From assembly GCA_027422505.1 (NCBI GenBank), contig JAPQWV010000127.1, positions 930,001 through 994,000 on the forward strand: DNA of 64,000 bases, written 5' to 3'. The DNA comes from Craterostigma plantagineum. Taxonomy: Eukaryota; Streptophyta; Magnoliopsida; Lamiales; Linderniaceae. The notes under the pieces were generated by a model. That model saw nothing but the letters and a program-made list of their open reading frames with translations, had not been told where the DNA came from and searched no databases. Below are positions 1 through 10,402 of this stretch, one piece after another (the first letter of the stretch is position 1; every line of letters starts with the position of its first letter). The position numbers and the translations under genes are program-made.

Positions 1-1643
1 GTTCCACTTTGCTTCCTTGGCTTTTCGCTTCTCTCCAAGAACAATTTTCTGCAGAAAATTTCGTAAAGAACATTTTATTACAGAACTCAATCGCAAACTG
101 TGATAAAAGAGAAAAAAAACGGATGGACTAATTCGGTCTTTTACTTGGAGTCGCATGGGATCGACGGAGTGCAAGAACAGAAAGTCCTTCACCGTCTTAA
201 TATTATTCGCCTCCAAGCGCTTAATAGGTCCGCCGTCCCTGCCTATGTTTTCGAGCTTCCACAGAGGATCAAACAAGCACGGAGGATTTCCCTTCTCATA
301 AACTGAAGCAGAAAAAAGAAAAACAATTCCTGAAAATGCAAAAATACGTCACGGGGCAGACGAGAAATGGGCAAGGAAAAAAAAATCGTTCTTACGCTTG
401 GCACGACTATCACAGACCGTAAATGTCTTTGTCCAAGCCTCCTTCACTCTGACTCCTCTGAAATTTCCAACAAGCCTTACGCCAAGCTTGCACTTGCTGT
501 TCTTCTTCGTCCAGCTTCTATCTTGTCCCAGCTTAATATCGAGCAGAGATCCGACGCCTTCCTTGATGTCTACGTATTGGGCTTTCGAAAAGTGGGGTTT
601 CTTCTTATCGCCTTCCTCGACCATTCTTCTCGAGAAATCCTCGCAAGTCCAATCCTTTTCGTCGAAGTCATCTGTGGCGTCCAGGAGTACGACTTCTGCC
701 CTCAGAGAAGATTCTGAGCCCGAGCTTACGATGTTCCCTGTTTCCTCGTCGACGATGGCGACCCTTATGGGTTTACCCTCTTCTGATTTGATCTCTTTCC
801 CTGTCAGAACAGGGCGAGAAACCTCGTCTAAGAACTCAAATTGCAAGGTTTTAGCGCTTGGGGCGGCTGTCTCTGCCTCAGATCTCCTAAAGATTCGTAT
901 TGTTTTGCATCTCAAGCATTAGAAACTCTCCATAAAAAAGGATGAGGAAAGCAGCGAGGAAGCAAGTAGATAGCTACTCACCGTTGCTCGTGCTCGATCG
1001 CTACCAACTTGTCGAGAATTGGTCGGATCGACTCTCTTACCTAAAAGATTTGTGTGAAAATCGATAAAACACATTCGCATGATATCGTAAGAGGCATAAA
1101 CTTCGATTTATATGCTTACATGTCCACCCACGACTGAGCAGATCAAATCCTGGACTTGTGGGGCTGCCAGTAGTCGCTGAAGAGTTCGGGTCAGCATTAC
1201 GTCGAGCACCTTGTTCAGATGTCTACGAAACACAAAATATAGTCGGAATTAAAAAAGAGAAGAAGATCAATTACGGGAGAAAAAGCTCAGTCCGTCGACT
1301 TACTGTATCGAATTGAAGCCGCCGTCCGATGAACTCAGATCTGGGGTTGCCCCTGATACTTGACTGAAAATTTGAATCAGCATCTCCTTCATCTCATTCG
1401 TCGTCATCCTTTGAAAGTACACAGTAAAAAACCAACTTACATAGCTCCATTTCCATAGTTGGATACACAAAACAACAAACCCACTTGAGCTGCAAAAGAA
1501 AAACAAGCCATATGAGAGATGGCTTACCTTCTATGAGAGCTCGTTGCTATCATCGATCCACAGCTGTGGCAACGCTCTGACTGATGATTAACGGGCATCA
1601 TCTTTGTTGAAGTCAAGGAAGGATATTCAAAATCCGCGTTCAT
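1..1643 (-). CDS. CBP60-family protein, gene B copy 1 (3' end outside window)
   Basis: This gene encodes a plant CALMODULIN-BINDING PROTEIN 60-like factor, a family of nuclear DNA-binding regulators that includes CBP60g and SARD1 of salicylic-acid immunity. I reconstruct exons on the minus strand at 1643-1528, 1408-1304, 1222-1120, 1040-982, 910-396, 302-145 and 48 to beyond base 1. All splice phases agree over 352 codons. The large fifth exon holds the conserved core (FEFLDEVSRPVLTGKEI, then DIKLGQDRSWTKKNSKCKLG) and exon 6 holds the WKLENIGRDG...KTVKDFL block. The N-terminus (MNADFEYPSLTSTKMM) does not resemble the usual MSQKR start seen in the neighbouring gene A, so the first exon is the least certain part. 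The gene lies directly downstream of gene A on the same strand, forming a tandem pair. The last exons appear only in the second copy (39489-40192). Confidence 0.82.
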
Positions 1644-2161
1644 CAATGCAAAGAATTTACCTTTTTCTACTTGTGCATCTATCTCTGTGTATGTATTATT
1701 TATACCCATGAAATTTGGTGGAGAAATGTCAAATGTGGGCCCCCTTACCACGTCATCAAGCCACACCCAACAACACTCGAGTTGTAGATGTGTAGTGTAG
1801 TAGAAACTTATGCAGAAGTAAACTGAGGCGCAGTTAAATGACAGAAATATCAAACATCAGTTAAAAAAAAACATTGGTTTCAAGGTATGGAATATCAATG
1901 TAGTCATCATCGAAGCATATTAACAAGTCTTACTAAGGTGATTGTTTTAGATTAATCAATAGTTGATGACATTTATATAAATTTATCGAAGATGTTAATC
2001 TATCATCCTCCTTACATAACTGATCTTTAAACGCGTGAAGACTATCTATTCATTTATACTCCCTAAAAAACATTTATCAAACTAAGGAACCTTCGTTTTT
2101 AAGACAAACACTGTAGTATATTGTAACACCACACAGTTTTCTGAAGCCAATAACAGAGCAT

Positions 2162-4537
2162 TTACAGAACATCTTCAGTTCGAACAAACTGCTGGACTCT
2201 TTTTCCTCCAATCATTCGCAGGCGAAATACACGCGATACAGACAAACATCTTCGACCGAAAAACGACAAAAAAAGAATCGAAAAAAAAAACAACAAACGC
2301 CTTCGTTTTATTTTACGAGCAGTACGGGCCGGGACTTGCGCGACGCGGGAATTCCTCACTCTCCTCTTTATCGAAAAGCACCACCTTATTACGCTCACCA
2401 AAACGGTCCAACCCTTTTCGGCTTTCTTCTCAGGAACAGCGACGTTCGAAAACGGCATGAAAGCGCTCAGCGCGTCGAAATTCGAGCTGAGGAACGAAGA
2501 ATCGGTCCCTTCGAAGTAAAAGCAATCGTTTTCCGAAGCTTGGCCGGGATATGTTAGAGATCGATCGTAGCTCGTCCCGACATGTTCGACTGTTTCTTCC
2601 AAGCCTTCGCCGAAGCTTCCCAGGCCTTCAATGGAGTATACAGAGCTGATGAACCCCGGCGAAGAAGGAGGAGAATGAGCCAAGAAAGCGGCGGATTTAT
2701 CGATCTCAGAGCGCATATCTTGATTATATTCTTCGCTTTCGTATGGGAAATTCGACTGATTCGACGATGTGGGAGTCGACGCATCGTTGAAATCGACGAT
2801 TTTTTCCCGGTTTTGAAAGGCGGTTACGACGAGCTGGCGCGCGTCTTCCTGGGAAAAAGTAGGGAAGAGAAGCCGTATAAAAAGGAAAAAAAAAAGCGAA
2901 AATTTCCATTCGAGAAAGTCTAAAAGAGAACAAGATTGCCTTTTCATCCTCGGATAGCTTTTCGAAGGGGACGAAATGGCCTTCGAATAGAGTTCCCTTC
3001 ACTTGTCCCACGATGTTAAAAACGACGCCTTTCTTCTGAGGCGCGTTATAAAGGTATAGTTTATCGCCGAGAACGCAAGTTTGGGCATGTTCGACTGCTA
3101 CCTCCCACATCTTCGCAGACATGCCATTCCCGAGAATCTTGACAAGCATTAAGAATTCGAAAATAGTAACGGATCTTGAACTAAAAAAGGGGTTCGCCGT
3201 TTTCGTAACGAAAGCTTTTTTTACCTTACGAAGCCTGGCGGGATCTAAACAGTGCAAAACAAGAAAGTCTTCGACTGTGTTGACTTTTTCCTTCCTCAGA
3301 CGTTTGTGAAAAGCTCCGCCTTTGCCAATCTTCTCCAATCTCCATACTTCATCAGTAAGGGACGGCGGGTGGTGTTTCTTATACACTTTTTAAGGGGAAA
3401 AAATAAATCAATTTTCATTCTCATATTCTTGGGCACGTGGAAGAATACATAAAAATCAAAGCTTTAAAGAACTCACGTTCCCCACGATGATCTCTGACGA
3501 TGAACGGTTCAGATCGAGCCTCCCTTATGCAGATCTTACCATCACCGTCCACAATTCTTGCCCCGAGCCTGAACCTACGGCTCCTTGTCCAGCTTGAATT
3601 ATCAGTAAACATCACATCGCCGACCGAGCCCTTCCCATTTTCGAGGGTCAATTTCACGTCTCCACTGAGAAGTGGCTTTTTGCCTACTCTCTCTTTCACT
3701 ACGTTGCTTCTGAAGTCTTCGATGGTCCACTTATCGTTATCCTCCCCATCGAAATCTCCCTCGAGGGCTACGATCTCAACCTGGGAAGAAGATCCATGGC
3801 CAGTCGAAACGATATTCCCAGTATGAACATCGATTAGAGCAATCTCAAGGCTCGAGCAGCCTTTCCCTTCGATTCTTGTCCCAGTAAAAACTGGGAGGGA
3901 TATGTCGTTCAAGAATTGTAACCGTAGGTTCGTTTGCTGGGGGGGAGATTCATCTGTAGAACTGCTGCTTCTAGAATTTTTTTTAAAAACGATTAAATGA
4001 AGGATATTAGGAAGGCTCGAAAGGGAATTACGCAAGCGTTTTAAGACTGTAAGAGGATCAAATGACGTACTGTTTCATAGTTATTATGTAGTTTCGTAAT
4101 GCTGTTTCGACCTCTTCTTTCACCTGCCATATCATTCGCGGAAAAATTGAAAATATCAGAAAGAGCAATCGAAAAAAGCGAGAAGGCATTAGAACTTACG
4201 ACACGGCGAATCAGAGGTTCGAGGACTGGCTCCATTAGGCTTTGCAATTTTCGCAGGTGCATTACATCTACGACCACACTATAAAAAAAAAGGATATGAA
4301 TTTTTAAGGACCACATTTGGCATTCCTCAAACGAAAACAACACAGATGAAAAGTGAGAGGAAAAAAATCCACCTCACAGCCAATGTATCACGCTCCAAAT
4401 TAGCTAACAATTCAATCCCTTCGACAAAGAAACAGAGACTTATGTGATGAATCTCACCTCCTCAAAGATCGAGACTTTCTGGGACGCTTCTCATCTGAAG
4501 GAGTGCCCTCGCCTCGTTCTTGCCGCTTTTGTGACAT
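2162..4537 (-). CDS. CBP60-family calmodulin-binding protein, gene A copy 1
   Basis: Seven exons (4537-4458, 4278-4200, 4123-4071, 3970-3477, 3385-3225, 3137-2940, 2848-2162) join in phase to give 583 codons. The start MSQKRQERGEGTPSDEKRPR is the typical basic CBP60 N-terminus. Next come the LEPLIRRV...VKEEVETALRNY segment, the conserved DNA-binding core (LQFLNDISLPVFTGTRIEG, REARSEPFIVRDHRGELYKK), the WRLEKIGKGGAFHKRL block and ILGNGMSAKMWEVAVEHAQTC. A C-terminal KKAEKGWTVLVSVIRWCFSI segment looks like the calmodulin-binding helix of CBP60a-f types. The protein probably acts in the nucleus as a calmodulin-responsive transcription factor in immunity or stress. Intron 6 needs a GC donor (2938-2939). 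The C-terminal tail after KIKRRR is long and hydrophobic, so the exact stop is less certain. This copy is intact; its partner at 42347-44710 is frameshifted. Confidence 0.88.
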
Positions 4538-5671
4538 TTCCAAACACAAACACACAAATCTTTGCACTACTTTTGACGTTCTAACTACAGTTATTCAAAG
4601 CCCACAAAACACCAAGCTTAAAATTTCAAGAAAATAACGAGGGTTTCACTTAAAAGCAAAATTAAGGTGGCCTGGATAAGAGAATTAGCAGCGACAAGAT
4701 TGTTTAGGCAACCAAAAAGCTAACATATGTTAGTCCCAACTAAAATTACTCACAACACAACGTCACCAACCCAAAAGCAGCACTCGAATAAGACTCCAAA
4801 GGAAAGGTCTGAAGCTCCCAAGGAGATAACAGCTGACAAACGCCGATATCTATATGTTGCAGAGAAAAAAACCCAAAAAGAACCTAAAAGGATGCAAAAA
4901 GATAGGATAAAGATGAAATCTTTGGACCTAGCGGTGCCCGAAACCTAACAACCAGACAGATTTACTAAAAATATAAATAAAATAATAATTTCTGAACTCC
5001 GTCTTTTGGATTCTAAGGTTGTTCGTTAGGATTTTCTCCTAACCTTCGATTTTACTCACGGAGGTTTTAGTAGGATATCCCATTTGACATCCCAGCGAAC
5101 CGAAGGATCGTTGAGATCGTCTCTTCAAAGAGGGGGCGCTTGACGTGGGACCCACAAAGCGTGTGGGGGCCACTTGAAGTTGATGTATCGCGACGTTTTC
5201 CTGAATCCTTGTGTGTCATGGAACGTTCTTGGCCTTTGGAAAATTGCGTGATTGATTTAAATTCATTTTTTAATAACCGAAGTTCTTTAAAGAACTGCCA
5301 AATGGGCATAGTTAAAATTACGAGTGTAACCCATTTCCCATATCCTTTTTTCCGCTGTTGGTCGAATTTCAAAAAAGTTTCAATCTTTTTCTTCTTGCAC
5401 TTTGAAGACATAGTGCGGGTAAAAGCTCATTACATCACAACTCACAAGCAGTTTGAGTTTAGTAATCGTCAACATGCGAAAATAATCGTTATAGCTTTAA
5501 AATGTTTCGTCAACTTGGTCAACGTTCTTGATTGCGAGAATACGAAGGACTTGGTCGCTCACATCAACGATTCCTTACACTAACCAAAGAACATTTTAAA
5601 AAGGAAAAAATTATAGCCCCCTTCGATTTCCCTAGACCGACACATCTCCTGCGTTTTCTCGGCCTCTTCAA
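4538..5671. other. Intergenic region between CBP60 gene A and DNA glycosylase
   Basis: This is the 5' flank of CBP60 gene A and the 3' flank of the glycosylase gene. Short open frames on both strands (for example 4727-4948 plus and 5067-5411 minus) show no family resemblance and are not preserved as such in the second copy. A small stretch near 5489-5531 is replaced by an unrelated longer sequence in the other copy (45660-45803). I see no other gene here. Confidence 0.6.
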
Positions 5672-6944
5672 CTAATCTAAGTTATTACCACTTAAAACAC
5701 TCGAAAAAGCCAGCAAGGGGCAACCACCATTGTCATCTTCAACCTTCAGCTTATCGAAACTTCTAATAGAACATCTCCGACATGCCTTACCGTGCGTATA
5801 AAGGAGACAGTTAAGGTCGAACTTAAGCTCGCCTGGGATACGCTGATTGAGATGGAGATACGCTTTTTTATATCAGCCGAAGCCGGGATCCATCCCATTG
5901 TCTTTGCAATCTGGAAAACCTGAAATAAAGTGAAGAAAGTCGAGCATTAGAGATTTATTCGTAATACTCAAGAAAGAAAGTTGCAAGGAACTCCATTCGT
6001 AAAAAGATTCGTAGAGCACATACGTGTGTGTCGACTGGGAAATCATCTCGTTGGAGATGAAACATCAGTATACATGAAACCTGCTACAAACAAACACATG
6101 AATAGGTTCGTCTCTAAACTGCCATACTTCGTTCGCTTTGACTAAATATATTTACCGTCTTAGGACCGATTCCTTTGAACTTGGAGAGATGGGCCTTGAC
6201 CTCCTCGATAGACAAGTCCCTTAAGTACTCCAAGCACAGCTTCCCTTTTCGCTGGTGCAGACAACTCAGTAGATTCTTTATGCATGATGACTTGGTAGGC
6301 GCAAGACCACCGCACCTTATAGCATCCTCGATCGCTTTAGACTCAGCTGTAAGAACCTTTGCCATCATCGGATTAAATTGCAGAAAATAGTTGACACATC
6401 AAAACTTCACAAAGCTTACAGTTAGTTACTACATCTAGCTTAAGACGACGTCAATAACTATGGATAAGATCATAGTTTCAGGCGAGCTTAGAACTCGAAT
6501 TAGGGGAGCAAATTACGTCTGTTGCATTTCCCATCAAGACATAAAGGCACGAACTTTACATTTTACCCAAATTACAGCTGCCAAATTCACGCCAGCAGCT
6601 ACTGAATTACTCACCTGTTCCCAGGTAGGAAAAACGGATTTAAGCATCGCAAACGCCCTCTCAGAGTTAGCCTCGGTGGTGTTCTGCGACAATATGGTTC
6701 TGACCAGACCGTCCAAGACGCTTTCGGTCTCATCATTGGCACCTTCGTCGTCATGGGACTGCGTGATTTGTGCGTCGGCGTTTGATTTGAGCCTTTGGTT
6801 TCTGTACTTGACGAATTCACGAGGGAAGCCGTGGAGGGCCAAGAGCTGGTCTCGTACGGTCAGGCATTCTTCGGGCGTGGGTCGGATGTGAGTTTCGGGT
6901 ATGGATTCGGTTTCGGGTCGTTTTCTCTTGCGGGTCGTCTTCAT
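5672..6944 (-). CDS. HhH-GPD DNA glycosylase (endonuclease III-like), copy 1, frameshifted
   Basis: The protein resembles the putative plant DNA glycosylase At3g47830, which acts in nuclear base-excision repair. Exons are 6944-6615, 6356-6156, 6080-6024 and 5919-5672. Exon 1 has a basic N-terminus (MKTTRKRKRPETESIPETH) and LVRTILSQNTTEANSERAF. Exon 2 carries the helix-hairpin-helix KFKGIGPKTV with the conserved lysine. Exon 3 carries VSCILMFHLQRDDFPVDTH with the catalytic aspartate. Exon 4 has the C-terminal Cys-rich segment (CLLYTHGKACRRC), an incomplete-looking iron-sulfur motif. The exons total 836 nt, one short of a codon multiple. The T-run at 5864-5869 has six T where copy 2 has seven, and that missing base breaks exon 4. 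An in-frame ATG at 7049 exists, but the frame upstream is not kept in copy 2, so I prefer 6944. Confidence 0.85.
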
Positions 6945-7124
6945 CGCTCTCGGTGAGCTGCTCGATGAACGACAAGCGATCGAAATCCGATCGGCCGGCG
7001 ATTTGGCCAAAGCAGTCTTTTTTACCGCAGTCAAAATTTGAGCAAGCATTTGTTTTTTATTACTCTATGCAACAATTTAATTATAAATAAATTCAATTTA
7101 TTGGAAAAAAATAATCCCTAAAAA
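6945..7124. promoter_or_regulatory. Short divergent promoter region, glycosylase / RS-rich gene
   Basis: Only 180 bp separate the start codons of the minus-strand glycosylase and the plus-strand RS-rich gene. The segment becomes AT-rich next to the RS-rich gene (about 7050-7115). It must hold both 5' UTRs and the start sites of both genes, suggesting a shared bidirectional promoter. No clear TATA box was identified. Confidence 0.5.
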
Positions 7125-8767
7125 ATGGAGGACGACAAGCTCGCGGCGTACTACGACGACCTAACCCGGCGAGGAAGCGGTGCGGCGAGGTTCAAGCAAG
7201 GACTCGGCTTTTCGTCTTCTTCTTCGGCCGCCGCCTCAAACGACGAATTTCCGTCGAGAGGGCCGTCGTCCCTCAGCAGCTTCGTGCGAGCATCGAGTCC
7301 TTCGAAAGCCACCGAGTACGAAAAGCAGGCCCAGCTCAAATCGATCCATGAAAAACTTTCCTCCAAAAAACCCAAAGAGGAAAGGTCCCGAAATCGGAGC
7401 CGAAGTAGAAGCCCTAGTCGGAGATCCAAGGACCGCCGCAGGAGCAGAAGTCGAGATAGATATTCGCGGCGGCGCAGCCGAAGCAGAAGCCGAGGATCGA
7501 GGCATCGGCGGAGGAGCAGAAGCTCGAGCCGAGAGAGGTACTCGAAGCGTAGAAGCCGTAGCAGAAGTCGTGAGAAGTGTGATTCAAGGCGGGGTGGTGG
7601 TAGTGGCAAGGTTGACGACGGAAAATTGATTGAAGGATATGAGAATATGGTGAGAATTTCAGAATGAATTTAGTAACTGAAATCAATCTCTTCCAATCTG
7701 AGCCCTTTCCCATCTCATAGACTCCTTTTTTTAATGGTTCTTATTTGCTTTCAACAGACGCCATCTGAAAGAGTCAAAGCCAAAATGAATCTTCAGCTTT
7801 CGAGGACTGGTAATATGTTATGTTCTTGATGTTTATCGCTGGAAATTGAGTTCTCTTTGTGAGGCTGCAAACACGTTTGAGTTTGAATTTAGTATTTTGA
7901 AGAGAAAAAACTTGTTAATTTTGATCTCAAACTCGAACTTGAAGAGTTTAACTAGTGATGCTTGGATTGGTTTCTAGTCATTCCTTATCCTGCTTCACTG
8001 TTCTTTGTGTCTGAGCTTCATCTCATTTCTGGAAAATAACATTAGTTGTCTGTTTCTTACAGCTCAAAATGATGAAAAGATCGGAAAGGGCTCAGGTTGG
8101 GAGAGATTTGACTTCGACAAGGATGCACCTCTTGATGATGAGGAATACGAAGGTCGACTCAAAGTTCTAATTTGCCTCGCAATCATCCATCGTCAAATTG
8201 TTTTTCATATTTTGGTAGAACGTTGATAATGATTTCATTCACGTCCATGTATTCACAGCTGCTGATGATGATGCATCGGTGGTCAAGCACGTGGGCCAAA
8301 GCTTTCGTTTTACCGCAGCAGAGGTAACATTAGCATTCGTTTTTTTGTTCCCATCTTTCGGCGCTTCTTTATCTTTAAGGCACGATTTTGATATGATCAT
8401 ATCCATCGATTCCTTTAAGGCCAATCGAGAGGAAAAACTCAAATCTCTTCATGATGATGCAATTTTCGGCGGATCTTCGTTTCCACTCAGTGCAGAAACC
8501 GACGAAAAGCCCAAAGAAGAAGAAGAAGAAAGAAATCGTCAACAAGAAAAAATCAAAACATCTCAAGCTGCAAGCCTCCTCAGTGATCAGGTGATGACAT
8601 CACAATTACGTCTATCAACAATTCCAGTTCTTACCAAATATTTTTTTTTTCTAATGGCGCTAAGGTTGTTACGTATCGACCAATCTCAGGTTCGCACGAA
8701 GCAACAAGGTTCTTGGCGTGATCGCATCCGAAAACATGAAGTTTTTCAATTTTGTTGTATCATCTGA
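7125..8767 (+). CDS. Arginine/serine-rich nuclear protein, probable splicing-related, copy 1
   Basis: Exons 7125-7649, 7758-7809, 8063-8152, 8259-8323, 8420-8590 and 8690-8767 join in phase to 326 residues. Residues 1-60 begin MEDDKLAAYYDDLTRRGSG and are Ser-rich. Residues about 80-155 form a dense RS domain (RSRSRSPSRRSKDRRRSRSR). The C-terminal half has GSGWERFDFDKDAPLDDEE, an acidic coiled-coil-like stretch (EEEEERNRQQEKIK) and the end GSWRDRIRK. RS domains usually act in pre-mRNA splicing complexes in nuclear speckles. I do not recognise the exact family. Copy 1 lacks one A near 8731-8735, so its C-terminus reads RKHEVFQF... instead of the RKQ-stop seen in copy 2, and the true stop is probably about 26 bp earlier. 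It is divergent from the glycosylase and convergent with the bHLH gene. Confidence 0.8.
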
Positions 8768-9050
8768 TCTTTTATCTAATTAGAGAAAGTTTTTATCGTC
8801 GACTTTCTATTTCCTGGAGATAACATTCGACACTTCTCTTAATCAAGTCGTCTTTCATAATACAGATCGCCGACAAGCGTCTTCGATCAAATGTAAGTAT
8901 AAACATAACGCTACTTACTCTACAAGTGTAATACAAGTTCTTTTTTTGCTAAGGCATACAGATTGAGTAAACTGATGATGGGACACATAAAACCACGGAG
9001 AGTCGATTCGATTAGGGCAGTAAGGTTTTTAACACAGCTGATTCGGCCTA

Positions 9051-10402
9051 TCATGTCGCTCTTTGGTAAGTGCTCCCAACTTGCATGTGAAGCCACTCGA
9101 CTTGTGCTCTTTGGGTATACTCTCTTGGCGTCTGAGGGGCGCATAGCATTGCATTGGCATCAAAGCCTATGTTTGTTACCTGCAGCTGACCATTCATCAT
9201 TCTATTACAACAATGAATGTCTCGGCGACACATGAATGACAACTAGTTTGATCAAAGGATTCAAGAATACTACTAGTCTTACTTCTTTGGAAGGGAAGTC
9301 TTGCATTGTGGGATTCATAAGCCTAGAGTTAACTGCTTCGAGCTTCATCGACAGAAACTAGACAAAACCGTGATAATACAAGGAGGGTGAGTCATATGCG
9401 CAAGAAATTATTGGAAAGATAGATGAGTACAATGAAGGAGGGAAGTTACTTCGACTTGACGCTGCAGCGATTGGATGTAGTTTATGATTTCATCGAGGAC
9501 AAGAGCTTTTCCAATAACCTGAAGTGAAGGAGAAAAGAGATCATTGTGATGGAATCTTCACCAGAAAAGATGGAGAAGAAGATAGATAGATACCTTATTG
9601 CATCCAGGGACCAAGTCTTGCAAGATTTTCATCCTCTCGCTGATCTTTTCTCTGCGAGCCTGAGAATAGAAAGGAAAAAAATAGGATACGTAAGAATCAG
9701 AAAGCAAGACTACATTTATCGAAGCGAGGAATCTGAACAATCTTCGCTGTTAAAGGCATATAAGCCGTACTCTTTCAGCTAAACTGTGGCTATCAGTCGC
9801 TTGACCCCGTCTAGCTCTGACATGAATGTAGTCTTTCGGCGGTTCGAGTTTGGCTTTATCATCGAATGGCTTAGAACTCGTCCCTGAATTCGTGTCTGAC
9901 TCTGTCTTCAAGCCATTGGCTTCATGTCTTGATAGGGATTCTTTTGTTCGTTTGACGCTCGACTCGTTCTGCTGCACAGAAAGCGCAGAGAGATGCGATT
10001 CTCAGACGAAAGATTTAAGGAAATGAGAAAGATGCACACACTAATCTAGCTTGATTCACAGGCGAAATAAGATGCAATTTTTTTTCAGCCCCATTCACCG
10101 CCGAGTCAGAATTTCAACGCATAAATCACTGTCAAGGGTCTAATGCTATACACCAAACATATTTGAAGGTGGAGGAGTACGTGCATTACCATTGAATCAT
10201 GAGAAACGAAGCTAGCAGCAGATAAGTTCTCAAGAACGCCCCTTTTTCTCTTCCCACCGCCGCCCCTCTGCTCCGTAACCGTCGACTCCTCCGCCGACAC
10301 GCAACTTCCGGCGACCGGGAAAGAGAGGAGCCCGGCCAAACTATAGGACGAAGGGTAAGCCGACGCCGTAAAAGACGCCTCATTTACCAGCGGCGGATCC
10401 AT
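9051..10402 (-). CDS. bHLH transcription factor, bHLH79-like, copy 1
   Basis: Six exons (10402-10190, 9971-9771, 9659-9594, 9518-9450, 9357-9283, 9179-9051) join in phase to 250 residues. The start [19 protein letters not shown] matches the N-terminus typical of bHLH79 and its relatives. The DNA-binding region reads [20 protein letters not shown], then [20 protein letters not shown], with the His-Glu-Arg spacing expected for E-box/G-box binding. The second helix is [20 protein letters not shown]. The C-terminus ([15 protein letters not shown]) is also characteristic. It is probably a nuclear homo- or heterodimeric regulator of growth genes, related to the brassinosteroid-linked bHLH subgroup. 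Both copies are intact, with minor substitutions. The 3' end converges on the RS-rich gene, with about 280 bp between stop codons. Confidence 0.92.

Noticed and set aside
7151..7609. Long minus-strand frame of Leu/Arg-rich protein
   Set aside because: It is the antisense of the RS domain of the plus-strand gene; repeated RS codons keep the opposite strand open.
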